A stretch of DNA of 64,000 nt from Hanleya hanleyi (taxonomy: Eukaryota > Mollusca > Polyplacophora > Lepidopleurida > Hanleyidae): contig JAVTVY010016052.1 in NCBI GenBank assembly GCA_036873755.1, positions 1 to 64,000 of the forward strand, in the 5' to 3' direction. Below, one piece after another: positions 1 to 13,500 of the stretch (the first letter of the stretch is position 1; every line of letters begins with the position of its first letter). A model generated the notes under the pieces. It saw only the letters and a list, made by a program, of their open reading frames with translations, did no database searches and was not told where the DNA came from. Made by a program: the position numbers and the translations under genes.

Positions 1-2370
1 GAACTGAACTCTTGAAACCCCCCCCCCCCCCCCAAAGTTGAAATCCTGCTTAAATTAAGATGGGCACAGCCCAAGTCAGAATCACCAGTGATTTTCATCA
101 AAAATCACCAGAAATTTAGGTCAGTTCAGAACTTGCTGGTAACGGTCCGCTAATGCACCTTCATGCCAAAAATCAAGGTTCTAATGTCAATGGTTCTCCT
201 TATTTTGCCGACGGAAGGATTAGGATCGACTCACTTCACTCACTCACTCATTACCGAACATAATCTTTTTACCAAATGCGAACAATACCAATAAAGCCTG
301 GGAACAAAATACATAAGACAAGCGGATTTCACCTTTAGTAATGGCCAGTTATTCGTTGATTGCAAATTTAAGAGTAAGAATATCTCTTATAAAAGCTCCC
401 ATCTATCCGCACACGTCCGGTTGAATATCGCTAGATATTCATGTGGACCTTCTTAAAACTAACACCAGTACGAGGCTTCAGCAAAGATGCATCTGTGGCT
501 TATTTGCTCCCGAGCACACCGGACGAAATTTCCTAGACGTATCTCACAGAAATTAACAATTTAAATCAGTGTGCGAAAATGAACACCAGGCGCACTGAAG
601 AGAAGATATATTTGATGTCGGCGTATAGTGAATGATGTTACCACTGTTCTCATATACCGAGACAAACACACCCAGGCAAATCTCTGTCGAGGTTTGATTG
701 GACTGCATTCATGCAGATGATTTCCAACTTGTGAATTTCAAAATTATATTTATTACCATCTGCGCGAACCCAGTCAAATCAAATCCCAAAAGAGATGCCC
801 CTTGGCTTCTTCGCTTTGATGCATAATTGAAGTGGGTGCACCTAGCGCTAGAGTGATTTTACAACTGATATGGAACTGGACGATGATTGTGTAGATGTGT
901 AGATGATTATTACTGAAAGGATTTATTGACCTCAGTCTTGTGGAAGAGAAAGTGCAACAACAGTGATGCTGATTTATATTTATCACAAAAATATGAGTTC
1001 GTAGGGTTACAGGAAACCTAAATTCATTTTGAATGACTGTATGTCCTATAAATAACTGGAAGCACTTGCATGTCATATCATTTTTATTCTGTCTATTGAA
1101 ATCAGTTCCAGCATAACAAATGGTGGATTTGGAAAAAAAGCTGAAGAAAATAATTTAGAGAGAGAAAAAAAACGCAGGATGTTGTATTACATGGTATCAC
1201 ATTTTTTTGGCCTAATATTTAAGTCCTTTTAGTCTTTCAAGGTTCGGTTTAAAAGCATTTGGAGGCAATGGATTGCTACACACCTAAAATTAAAGAATAT
1301 TCTGTCAAATGGCATACCGGTACTCCCTATCCCACATTTCAAAGTCTATTTATAACAGTGTTCATGGTACTGCAGAGAAAAACATGTGACTCCACATTCA
1401 TTGGAAGCCAGTTCATGGATCAATTCCGTTTGATTCACAATCAGTCCATGTTATACTCCTCTCAGTTCAGATATTAAAGATTCAGTTATTTTAATATTTT
1501 CTATGTGTTGTTCCCTGTATTATTCCATATATGAAGGCCTGTATCATTCAGTACTCTGTTATTTCTCGAAAAATCATAATGTAAGAGTTAATATGTCCAG
1601 TCCACATTGAAGAGAGCATGGGTCTGCATATTCAAAATGTCTTCTTTTATTTCTGTTTCTCTTCACTTCTGGTATTTCAATCTTCAAGCTGTAAAACAAA
1701 ACAAATGTAAGTTATGATATATCTGAAAAATCTTAACTGACCCATAGAATCACATCAACATAGCAAGTATACTTCATTCTACCTTTTAAAGAGCTATTTT
1801 TTCACTGAAGTCATCTAAATGTCTACTTCACAATTGTCCATATAAGTTGTAGTGAACCCTAGCTACTGTTTCTCAATGTATACAATTACAAATTCATATG
1901 ACATGTTTGAAGGGTTCAAGGTACATATAATCTGACGGTCCAAAGAACCCTAAGTTCACCATATGAAGACAATTTGATCACTTTAATACATTCTATTTGG
2001 CCATGTATAGGTGAACTTGTTTGTTTCCCAGCAATATGTATGCTTAAACAATACTAACTTTGCACTGAATAAGATATAATTATTTTTAGCACATAACTAG
2101 TATACTAGTATTACATACCAAGGAAAACAGATTATTTTTATCAACTTGTGAGATACATGTATTCCCCGAGAAATTGTAAATAGTTCAACCAAACTTGGAA
2201 GGCTGTGGTGAAATGAGTGATGAATGTTAATTAATATGGATGTAAAACCATTTTTTTTACAAACATGCTACATAAATTATAATTGATTTTTTTGCTATCC
2301 AAGATAAATTACCCAAATTTTGCTTGTGATGATAGCTTACATATTGATCTTCTACATTGAATTCTTCAAC
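1..2370. other. AT-rich DNA without a recognised gene
   Basis: A C homopolymer (~19-33) and a CACT run (~235-252) are present. The short frames at 774-1076 and 1259-1477 show no motif. Nothing else is supported. Confidence 0.5.
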
Positions 2371-2526
2371 ATATTTTGGGACTGAAACTGTCATTTTCTT
2401 GTTTTGTGAAAGATAATCTGTCCATGGGGTGAGAAAATTTAACTCATAAATTTTGAAGATTTTTACCCCATGAACTGATTATTTTTCTTGCAATAAGAAA
2501 ATGACATTTAATGTCCTAGAATATTT
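2371..2526. repeat. Imperfect foldback (about 70-bp arms)
   Basis: TATTTTGGGACTGAAACTGT...CCATGGGGTGAGAAAATTT pairs with AAATTTTG...TTTACCCCATGAACTG...ATGTCCTAGAATA, interrupted by a few mismatches. Confidence 0.6.
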
Positions 2527-3178
2527 TTTAAAAATCAGAATTAGTGATTCCAATACATTAAATATTGAAGGTAAATCTGAAAGCTAGCAGCGTAAATAAC
2601 TTTGGGGTAATGAGTTAGATATTAAAGACTACGTATTTGTCCATTTATGTCTTATGAAATTACAAGAAAATATATTTATTTCTAGAAACACATCAAAATT
2701 CTAGAATAAGCTTACAGATCTTTCCAGATTTAATATCTACATGTAAAACAAATTTTCGTTTTGTTTTTAGAAAACCATTTTTTTATATGTAGTTATACAT
2801 TTGTTCAGTGCCACCCACTGAATAAATAACAAACTCATCTTAAGCAATTGCTAATTCAAATTAGACTGTATCTTACTTTCAACTCCTCCACATATATGAC
2901 AGCCAGTGTTCAGGTTTGAACTTTCCCTCCAAACTCAATGGTGGTTTTAGGTTCTGCAACATGAGAGCAAGAGTACACATGATTTGTGTATTAAAGGATT
3001 TGTTTGCGCTAATGACATAATGTTTATAAAATACCTTTCATATTGCACATGGCGATATGATGTGTAGAATGAAAGTTTATTACACGAGAAACAGTTCAGT
3101 ATATGATGTAGGTATCAAAAATGTAGTACATGTATCATTTTCCACACAGCAAAACTACCATTCTTAGTTGATGTGATC

Positions 3179-4668
3179 TTAACTCATTCGGTACCGTAAG
3201 CGCCATTTGGCGTCACAGATCTGGGCCTCCTCAACCCCATCGACGCCATATGGCGCAAAACATAACTGTCGTGGGAAAATAGAATTTTCATATCTAAGCA
3301 TTGTCAAATGTAATTAAAGGCCTATATGTTTACGAAGCTTATTTTCTCTCGTAACAATCTCCGAAATTTGGATTTGACTAACAGAAAAATTATTTCAAGA
3401 TCGTTGTTTGAAAACGCAGATAAAAATAAAATCACGAAAATTTCCAAAATGAAGTCGGCCGTATACACGGCTGTTGGAATTCTTGTTTTCCTGGTCTATT
3501 CAGGAAGAAATATCACGTAAACCATACATATATCGAAACATAAGATCGCTATCTATCCGATTATATATAAAGCATTTTCGTATTGAATGAAAAATATAAC
3601 GAAATAAAACTATATTCCGAGAAGAGATCTGTGAGAAAATCGCGCAGTTTTGGCCGACATTTGCAAATGTTCAAATACCTTGAAGTGGCATCCGATTCCT
3701 CGAGAAATCTTGACGAATTCACGAGATATTTTCTGTCAAATTTTCTGTCAAGGTACAGGTATATATCCATTGTTGAGAATTCCTACGATCGTATACGTTT
3801 GGTAACTTTATTTCCCAAAGTCCGACACCAACCCGTCATAACTTTGCTCCATCTTTTCTGTTTTTATTTCTTCCAACGAAACCCGCGAAGAAAGACGCAA
3901 CCCGATTGGCTCGCCTACGGGGCCGTACGTCACATGAACGCTCTTATCCAATCCACTTGCCCAAAGCAGCGGGCTTATCAGAAAGATCATTTCTAAACAT
4001 CCTTTTTCAATCCAATCAAATCTTTCGTTTCACTGGCCATCCGATAGTGATTTTACTACGAGAAGAAAGCTGAATGAATGGGCTTTACTATGGTACGTCA
4101 TTCATTGAAATCGGTTCAGGGAAACGGCGCATGGACGCGATTGAATCAGACGAGAAAAAAAACAAACTTCTACTTCATTATTTTGCACGTAATATGATCA
4201 CTATCAACGAAAATTTCTACCAGATCAAAACTTTAATTTATAAGTAATATGTGGATGAAATAAATTATGGAAATTATCATCTTTATCCAGGGAATGTATG
4301 TCTACAATCAGCTATAAATTTTACCAGCCAGAGATTACGTACATCTGAAACCAGACCATGACAATTTCGATGTTTTTGTTGTTGAAGCATTTTTTCAAAC
4401 AGATAAAAACATGTTTTCATGAAATTTGCATGCATAATTTCATGTATAATTATAAAAATATAAACACAAACACAATTTCTGATGTTTGTGTATTTCATGG
4501 AGATATAAAGTTTCAAATTTTATTCACTTTCATAAACAAAATATTTTTGAAATGAACTTTTGGTCGACAGTTTCTGTAATGGATGTTCGTGCACTGCACG
4601 CATTGAGACTCAGCTGTGGAGCTACTGGAACTGAGGCCAGAAATGAAGCTCGGTACTGAATGAGTTAA
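3179..4668. mobile_element. piggyBac-like non-autonomous DNA transposon (1.49 kb)
   Basis: The element is bounded by TTAA on both sides and has 14-bp terminal inverted repeats, CTCATTCGGTACCG versus CTCATTCAGTACCG (13/14). Small palindromes (CGCCATTTGGCG, GCGCCATATGGCGTC in either orientation) lie just inside the left end. TTAA duplication is typical of piggyBac and Kolobok. Two open frames (3326-3520 and 3583-3996) are not recognisable as a transposase, so mobilisation in trans is inferred. Confidence 0.75.
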
Positions 4669-5914
4669 AAAGTAATTGGATCAGCTTGATTCTGTGTATA
4701 CATGTATAATGGGAAATCATGGCCTCAAACTTTAACAAGCACATTTTTTTTTTGTTATAGCCATTGAACTAATTTACATATTCCGTATACAGTATCGCTG
4801 AATTTTTATCCAAGGTAAACTTAGTCTGCAAAATCATATATGTTGATATCATCTAACAAGGCCCAAAGAATTCATCATTGCCAATGCCTGAGACAAGTTC
4901 AGATCATAAAACTATTACATATTTGTATATTTGTGTTTGTATATATGCGCACAGAGAGGCCTCATTTGAAACAAAGAAATTAGATCTCTGGAAAACTAGG
5001 TGATTTTAGACTTCCTCATTAGAATTATTAGATATGGTAATTAAAAACATTCATCTTTTGTTACTTCACCTAATAAGCCGATTCGATCATCAAAACGTTG
5101 GACTGTGGCGTTGCCTCAAACAAATCGGCATCACAAGTCACTGTAAATTTAAATGAAATAATTTAATTTCTTCACAGATTAATATGTGAATCACAAAACC
5201 CTGAACTATATCAAAATATTGAAATTTGTGTGTGGGGGGGGGGAGTAATGGGAGCTAATTGTTGATATAATTTTAATTTACTGAATATATATAGGCCCTA
5301 AATAGGCGGTAAAAAATATATGAATATGAATAATATAATATATAAACGGTTGCAATCCGATTTTGGGTGAAATATTTGAACAGAATGACGACTGACAATG
5401 TGAATATCAACACGTGCGAGACTGTAACCTGTAAAACACACCAATTCAGTCACAGCACCCTTTGCCTTTAAATTGGTGCTCAACTTGAACTACTGAATGC
5501 AACAACAAATGGAAGGTCTCAAAACAAGCAGGGATATGTACTTTATAAACACCCAAGTTGAGCTAATTCTGAGTCGTCGGATAATCTGTTTTTGAAAACA
5601 TTATTTACCCACTATTTTACAGCATTTCGTGCCAAACTTGCTTCACAATGGCGCCAAGACGGGACACACTCATCGCACAAAGTTGTCAATATTTTTACAA
5701 ATACATCAGCCCCTGTCCTATTTTGTATGAGTTAACCAGTCATTGGCACCCATACTCTATAAATATGTTCATGTTCAAGCAGAAACCACAAATTGAAATA
5801 GTAAAAACTGGCATAAAAGATACCAACCTGCTGTTGCAATGTTGACAACTTCTGCGTCTTCGCAAGTCACGTGATTCGGCTCAAGGGGTCAAGGTCGCGT
5901 CAACAAAATGCCGG
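4669..5914. other. Intergenic DNA, no gene seen
   Basis: A G run lies at ~5226. The stretch 5640-5910 is somewhat richer in CpG, but I see no exon. Confidence 0.45.
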
Positions 5915-6547
5915 CCAAGGAATTGAATTGAATTGAAGTTTATTCTCAGAACCAAGCATATAATGGTATGAGAATCTAATACAATACAATCATAATCAAA
6001 TGGCGACTTTCTCAGAATCAAAACATGTTGGAGAAAACAGCAGATAAGAGTACAACAGATCAGATTATAATGATATGCAATACAGTAAAATGGAACTATA
6101 ATAATATAGAAATCAATATGGGAGGGATTTCTACTAAACAATACGTTTGATCCCTCTTTGTACAAATGTAGCTATTTTATTCTGTACACTGGCAGTTCGG
6201 TTAGCCATCATGGAAATAAACTTGTTTACTGATGGTCTGGTCCAAAATTTAGCAGGAATAAAATCTTTTCTTAAATCTTGGAAGAAAGGACACACAAGTA
6301 AAAAGTGGTACTCATCACCAATGGATGTTAAATCACAATATGTACAAATACGTTCCTCTCTCGGGACATCTGTATACCTGCCTCTTACAACCGGCAGTTT
6401 GTGATTATTACATCTGAACTTACACAATGACAACGCTTTGTTGGTCGACAAACACACAAGATATTTTTCTAGATCAATTGACTGCTTGAATTCTTTGTAA
6501 AAAATGAATTGACTACCATCTTCCATAGCTGCACGCCAATTCTGTAA
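5915..6547 (-). mobile_element. 5'-truncated non-LTR retrotransposon, 3' end of ORF2
   Basis: Minus-strand frame 6134-6526 encodes the C-terminal end of a LINE-type ORF2: a region reading SLCKFRCNNHKLPVV, then a CxxC...H...C zinc knuckle (CTYCDLTSIGDEYHFLLVC). The coding frame continues to ~6545, where homology to a coding sequence stops, as expected for 5' truncation. The 3' end is a short AATTG/TTCAA-type tandem tail near 5920-5940. The clade (Jockey, L1 or relative) was not resolved. Confidence 0.75.
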
Positions 6548-7234
6548 AGCCTAACCCTATATGCAGCGAAGGATGACGTAGCGTAATGTGGGTTAGGTAT
6601 CCAGACTACCAATTTTCCAGCGGAGAGCGACCCCTGGTGGCGAGGTCGCCATTCTGTGGGCTTTTCTCAAGGCTTCCTTTGTGTTGCCTCGCGATGGTCA
6701 CAACCGAAATGCGGAGAGTTAAGTAACCATTGACGCTACTCCATGTAATTGGCTGACATCTGGCGATTTTAAACCAATGGAATGGCAAGCAATCAATTTC
6801 TTCTTACCAAATTTCTCCATGCCTATTATCCTTTATTTAGTATGTGATTAGGTTATAAAGAAGCTCCGGATGTAATGCTGATCACATTATTATCACCGGG
6901 TAATTCTCGATAGCTGTAGTTCGTGTCCAAGGCTGGGCGACCTCATTCTTTGCCATCATTGTTGACACACGTTGACACTGACAGGACCTAGTCCGTTTCG
7001 AGGAAGAAACAACAAAGGATAATAAATGGAAACAAATGGTTACACCTGCAAAATCTGGTCTGCCAATTATTCCTGCTCAATTAAATACTTAAAGAATACT
7101 TATGTTACGGAATAATCATTGCACATCCGTCGCTACTCAGTTTTTTAAGATATTTCTTGTTCGGATTAAGGTTGTGCGCTACAAAATATTGATGGTATGA
7201 TTTTCGCTCATTTAATTTCCTTTTTTTTTAAAAG
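6548..7234 (+). promoter_or_regulatory. Possible promoter region of the gene at 7250
   Basis: The region is CpG-richer than its surroundings, with CCAAT-type words (AACCAATGG near 6772, ATTGGCTGAC near 6750). No TATA box or defined start site was found. Confidence 0.2.
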
Positions 7235-7249
7235 AAACCTGAAGTAACA

Positions 7250-9043
7250 ATGTGGACTAATCCCGGAGATGCTTTAAAACTCAGCCTTATGAGAGAGAGG
7301 AAGCTGACGATGATGGTCAACAATTTAGCCAAACACGCCAAAACTCACAACGATGTTCACGTAAGTACGAGCTGGGGAATATATTCATAACATCACATAT
7401 ATCAACGTCCTTAGCACAGCATTAATATTAGATACTGGTATAGGTAAAGTTACTACCTTTACGATTTGGAAATTCATGTGGGTAAAGTATAATGGTCGGT
7501 GACTAGGTTTCACCTAGTAGCATTTTCTAGATCCTGTGTTAAATGTGAGGATTTTAATCAGCGTCACAAAGCATTATACAGAAACGTATAAAACAGGGCT
7601 ATACCACCAGGAGCGTCCACTCAAAGTTCCTCAAAATATCGCATGCTGATAGCAAAATAGGAGCATAGCATGTAAGTTCTATGGCGTTATGTTTCGTAAC
7701 TTGGGTCTAATTCCACTTAACCCGGGGCTAGGGGCCGTATGAACCCATGTACTTCAAGATCATGATGGTGTTCATATGAACAGTCACAATCAAAGCGTGA
7801 ATGAGATACATCATTCTCTAGATGACGACTTTAATACGAATATCATATGGATTAAGAATAGACGCGGATATTCTTTAATGGAAGACGGATGAATAATGAA
7901 TGACGGACCAGACGCTTGTAATTCCCAAACAAAGAACAATATTTGCAATATAATTCAATATCAATATTGCCTTACTGATAGCGTTATTATAAAACGACTG
8001 CCTTCGAGCCGGTTTATGTTTGAACCCATATATAATAATTGGTTGCTGGTACCGCTATATCTTCGTAGATCGAATGCTCGGATAATGATAACTGTCGCAT
8101 TTTCATGTCTGATTATAAAAACAAAAATGTAGTAATTCTGAATCCGCAGTTAATCAGCATAAACAATATCAACATGAATACATAATTCAAAGATCTATAA
8201 TGCGAAATACAAAAACCGGATTACAAACATTTCTCAGTGTTACATATTTCTTTCGAAAATTGAGTTTGAAATTCTTTTTTTGGACGATTATTCATTGGAT
8301 TGAAATTTCGATGTAATAGTCTAAATCGTTCTGTCTGACAGATCGAATTTCATCGGAAAAAATTTGGCCCTAGAGATTGGATTTCGAAGTCATTTCAACA
8401 TAGTATCAGTCAAGATTTCTAATCTAGATTATACCGGTATTTCAGAACCAAGCCAACGTATTTTTCGATCATATATTTCAACGTTAAATTAAATTCCTGG
8501 TCGTTTCACTTCAAATATTCAAAACAATATAATGCACACACTGTCCGCATCGTCTGATAATATGGCCGTTTGATCGTTGTGTATTAAATGTCTCCATATT
8601 ATTCAATTGAGTATTTTGGGGCTATAGGATTTTTGTCATGAGCAAACTAGGAAATCCATTATTCGTTTTGAATGGTAGAATTGGAGAACAGGAATCGAAT
8701 CAACGATGTTGTGTTCTTAAAATTATTGACAACTGTTGATTATTTATCTCTTTTAATTAACGAACACGTTTGTTTTTTGCATTTAACTAACCCACTGAAT
8801 GCTGGATCTGATAACCGTATATATTATATTCATCTGATGATATAACTCCTATTTCTCTTTACAGATGATGACATGGTGAATATGCAAGCTGACTTCTTGT
8901 TCGAAGTTGCTGCCCATATAAAGAAACTGGAAAACGGAGGTCCCAAATTCGGTCTTCTGTCTATGAATACACAGATGATTACGAAATACAAAACATTCGT
9001 GGACTGTGAGAGTGATGCGGAAAAGTATAAATGGAATTATTAA
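7250..9043 (+). CDS. Possible small multi-exon gene of unknown function
   Basis: The first coding block starts at 7250 (MWTNPGDALKLSLMRERKLT...) and runs 37 codons to a strong donor, CAC|GTAAGT, at 7361. A splice acceptor (polypyrimidine then aaaag) precedes the ATG near 7234. A second block follows acceptor ...ctctttacag at 8864 and reads DDMVNMQADFLFEVAAHIKK... to TAA at 9041-9043. An AATAAA lies at 9529-9534. The two phases do not match (0 versus 1), so an internal exon is missing from this model; 8342-8402 (61 nt, good acceptor, weak donor) would fix the frame but is speculative. The intron holds a retroelement copy. The product looks short, soluble and probably helical. No family was recognised. 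Confidence 0.4.
7509..7920 (+). mobile_element. Retroelement 3'-tail repeat, copy A
   Basis: This matches the reverse-transcriptase element at 36310-37358 from the last ~60 codons onward (CTAGTAGCATT...), with small indels. It shares the 3' end GACGCTTGTA with the other copies and lies in an intron of the small gene at 7250. Confidence 0.75.
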
Positions 9044-9528
9044 AAATTAAATTAACACGGAACGTTTATTGTCCCAGACCTTTGACGTGGACTGATAGAA
9101 AAGAATCAATGTTCCATTCATTTGAAAAAAATAGGTATTCCGACGAAAAAAAACAAAACAAAAAAATGGAAATTCACAGACGTCAAACGCTGTACCAATT
9201 TGGCCCCCAGTTTAATTTCTCGATGTGGAATGGAATACACCAGATAAGATCCATTCTGATCATGTAGAATGAACGTATAGCTTCATCTTCATTGTCTTTT
9301 TTGAGTTAATTTGTTCGTATGCATGGAACTTGGACGCGGTCCTACTGGCGGATGTCGGACTATATGTCTTTAGTATGCATGATATAAATGGACGTGATAT
9401 AAGGACGATCCCTACGCGTTATTCTGAAAGATATGTGTTCTGTACCGGTAAATTGTTTTTTCAAGAAGTTTTATTTATATTTTCTATTGTATATTGCTTT
9501 TTATCTTCCCTGTGCATATAGGGAACGA

Positions 9529-9534
9529 AATAAA
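9529..9534 (+). promoter_or_regulatory. Poly(A) signal AATAAA
   Basis: A canonical hexamer lies 486 bases after the stop codon at 9043 and just before the foldback that starts at 9577. Confidence 0.5.
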
Positions 9535-9576
9535 CTTCAGCATTATTGATATAAATATTGTGTTGGGGTGTTTATT

Positions 9577-10229
9577 AAAGTGATCGTAAACCTTCAAGTA
9601 AAGATTTCATCAAATGAAAGACCATTGCAAACAGTGTCGAAACACATTTATTGTAATTTTTTGCGATTTTATTACACAGAGTAAACTGCAAATAAAGCAT
9701 GGTATTCTATGGTGGTCTGTTGCAATCATATTTATGTCCAGTGACGTCACACTGCCTTAATACATATATTTCCAACCGTGTGTGCACTTTCCAATGCTTG
9801 ATTCAATCTTAAGGTGTGTATACTTTGAGTTTCAACGCAGACTCACTGTTCCAATGTGCATGTTTCACCAAAATCTGGCAGATAGTAACTCATAAGTGTC
9901 AAGTCAATTTGAATCTTGCATGTAATTTCCCCGATTTTGGTGAAACTTGCACATTGGAGCAGTGAGTCTGTGTTGAAATTCAAAGTATACACACCTTAAG
10001 CTTGAATCAAGCATTGTTAAGTGCATACACAGTTTGAAATATATGTATTAAGGCAGTGTGACGACACTGGGCCTAAATATGATTGCAACAGACCCCCATA
10101 GAATACCATGCTTTATTTGTAGTTTACTGTGTAATAAAATCGTAAAAAATTACAATAAATATTTTCCGACACTGTTTGCAATGGTCTTTCATTTGATGAA
10201 AACTTTACTTGAGGGTTTACGATCACTTT
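9577..10229. repeat. Large foldback inverted repeat (about 300-bp arms)
   Basis: Left arm 9577-9878 and right arm 9930-10229 are reverse complements with few differences, separated by ~51 bases. Outer ends are AAAGTGATCGTAAACC versus GGTTTACGATCACTTT. No transposase or clear target duplication is visible. It probably is a foldback or MITE-type element; it could fold into a long hairpin RNA if transcribed. Confidence 0.85.
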
Positions 10230-10599
10230 GACGTAAGAGCCACACTGTAGATTGGTTACCTCTCCTGTTACCTCTCTGTCCTGTTACCCTCTTTGGCCGT
10301 ATCATTGGTTCAAAATTCGGTCTGGATCAAGGCTCATTCTCCGCATTGCTGAATGTATCGGGTCCGAATAACCACCCACAGACCCGAAGAACGAACGATC
10401 ATTCTAGACTGAGACAATCACTGATAAAGAAAAAATTTAAAAATAGTTCACAAAACAATTTTCATATCTAACAAAGTCTTTGTTGTAGTACACACTATAT
10501 AGAATTTTCTTAACTGCTTTTCAATATTGTGTGTTTAATCTTCATGGACTCCTGCTTTTTTGTAGATTATCAAACGTGTTATGTCACTTTTCCACTTCA

Positions 10600-13500
10600 T
10601 CATCCTCTTCATATTTCTGAACAATCTCATAGTAGATGGCCATGTCACATTGAGTTGTCCCCTTAGGTAAAAGAATGTCATTTCTGGTTTCTTCTTCAGA
10701 AGTTTGTCATGTCACGTGCGTAGTTGAATTCTCTCCCGTTTTTCCTCATTTGGATAGGTCAGTTCACCTCTCCTATTTCACTCTGCGAAGAATTACACCA
10801 CATGAGTTGTGCTCCTCAGTTAGATGGAATATCACCTCCATTTTTAGCCATTTCAGTTTGACATTTAAGCCTATTTTCATTGTGTTTTGAGACAGACAAG
10901 CCATATTGAATACTGAATAGTCTCCCTTGGGTAGATATAACGTCATTTCCTAGGATGCAATGTTCATTTTTTAGTCATGTCAGATACGTCATTTTACTAT
11001 GCGAAGGATAAGTCACATCGAATTATTTCTCTTAGTTTCTCTTGTGACAAATATATCAGATGCAGTTCAACCCCTTAGATACAGAGAATGTCATTTCCAG
11101 TCCCCTCCTTTGAGTTTTTAGTCATGTCAGATACATCAGTTTAAGGTGTCTGTTCAATTTTGCTTCGAGATAGACACGCCATATTGAGTCATCCCCAGGC
11201 ATGGGGAGATAAAATATTGTTTCCCAAGATTCACTCTCTAATTTTTAGTCCTGTCAAATATGCCAGTTTGCTTTCCCTTCCATTTTTCATCTTTTAAATA
11301 TTTATATATATCCGATAGGTCAGTTCGTCCTACCTCTTCTATTTTATCCTGTGAAACATAAGCCACTGTGAGTTGTCCCCCTTACGTAGATGTGAACTTG
11401 AATATGATCACCTTTAACAGTCATGTCAGATACGCTAGTTTGGTATGCCCCTCCCACTTTCCTTCGAGACGCACAAGTCATACTATATAAGTAGCCGCCT
11501 TGGGTAGATAAAATTTTGTTTCCGAAGATTCATTTTTCGTGTTTTAATCATGTCTAATACGCCATGCAGTTTGATTTCCCTTCCATTTTCCATCTTTTTA
11601 ATATTTTGATATGTCGGATATAGGACAGTTAGTTCTACCTCTCCTATTTTATCCTGTGAAGCATGCGCGAAAGTGAGTTTTTCCCCTTACGTAGAGGTCA
11701 TCTGTAATATTCTTTCCTTTTAAATTTTGGCCATGTCAAATATGCCAGTTTATTATCTCATTCCAATTTGACTGAGTGAGTGAATAGGGTTTAACGTCGC
11801 TTTCAACATATTTTCAGCTATATCACGACGTGGAAGGGAATGGAGGGGAGGGGCAGGGGCCGGGGTGCCTACTTATAACATAGCAGATATAATATTGTTA
11901 TTTTATAGTGCTGTCCCACTGAAATATTATGCCGTAGGCAGACATGACACCCCACTCAGTCACATTATACTAGCACCGAGCGAACCAGTCCTTGTTCTAT
12001 CCTCTTAATGCTGAGCGTAAGCGAGGAAGCAACAAGTTCCATTTTTCAAGTCTTTGGTATGACCCGGCCTGGGATTGAACCCAGTACCTACCGCTTACGA
12101 GGCCGACGCCCTATCCACTAGACCACCGCAGGCGGTCTCGAGACTGACAAATCATACTGAGTATTTCCCCCAAGGGTAGATAAAATTTCATTTTCGAAGA
12201 TTCACTTGGATTTTTGAGTCATATCAAATACGCCAGTTTACTTCCCCTTCCATCTTGTGTCTTTTCAATAGTTAGATATGTGAGATAGGTCAGTTCATTC
12301 TACCTTTCCTATTTTATCATGTGAAGCATATACCACAGTTATTTGCCCCCTAACGTAGATGTCATCTGTAATATTCTCTCCTTTGAAATTTGTAGCCATG
12401 TCAAATACGCCAGTTTGTTATCTCGCCCTCCCCCCCCCCCCGCCCCCCGCGGATAAAATCTTGTTTCCCAAGATTCACTGTCGAATTTTTAGTCATGTCA
12501 GAAACGTCAGTTTGGTATGTCGGCCCTATTTTCCTTCGAGATAGAAAAGCTGTATTGAGTTGTCCCTCTCGGGTAGACAAAATATCATTTCGCATATTTC
12601 ACTCTTCAATTCGCAGTCATGTAAGATATGTCAGTTTGGTGTGTATGAACCGGTTTGCTTCGAGATAGACAAGTTATATCGAGTCGTTCCCTTTGGTATA
12701 CCAAATATCATTCCTACTATTAACTCGTCAATTTGTAGTCGTGTCATGCCAGTTTGGAATTATTTCCATTTTCCGGCTCGACAGACAAGCCGTATTGAGT
12801 AGTCCCCCTTGGGTAGATAACATCTCATTTCTCCAATGTTCACTGTGGAAGTTTTAGTCATGCCTGATAAGCCAGTTTGATTTCCATTCCGTTTTCCATG
12901 TTTTGAATATTCTGATATGTCATATAGGTCAGTTATTTCCACCTCTCCTAGTTTACACGGCGATGCATATGGCACAGTGAGTTTTCACCTTGGGTTAAAA
13001 TAAACTACTACACTTTACTCATGCACTTGTTTGACCTAAAATATATGCGAATTGCATGCACCTAATAATTCAAAGACGCGAAAATGTTCAAGGCAAAATT
13101 GAAGAGAAATACCAAACTGACATATCTGACATGACTATCTTGGGAAACGAGAATCTATCTAATCAAGAAGGATTACTCGATATCGCTTGTCGGTCTCAAA
13201 GCAAAATAGAAGAGAAATATCAAACTGGGGTATCTGTCAAGAGTGAATCTTGGGAAATTACATTCAATTTACTCGAGGGAATTTACTCAATATTGCTTGT
13301 CTGTCTTGAAGACAAATCGGAGAAAAAAGCCAAAGTGACATATCTGATGCTTAAAAATGTAAAAGGAGAGAAAATCAAACTGGCGTATCTGACACGAATA
13401 AAGTTCAAGAGTGAATCTTGGGAAATTAAATTCTACCTACCCAAGGGGGACCACTCAATTTTCCACTTTCCCTTTTTCTGAATACTCGGTACATTGATAT

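Noticed and set aside
3583..3996. Transposase of the 3179-4668 element
   Set aside because: The 137-codon frame has no DDE-type motif or resemblance to known transposases, and overlapping minus frames are equally long.
12056..12133. tRNA gene on the minus strand
   Set aside because: A- and B-box words are good, but the region is fused to a SINE core and tail, and the acceptor and anticodon stems do not pair convincingly.
13056..13481. 141-codon protein-coding gene
   Set aside because: It is satellite units read in one frame; the translation repeats itself (EEKYQTDIS, EEKYQTGVS) and follows the DNA repeat.
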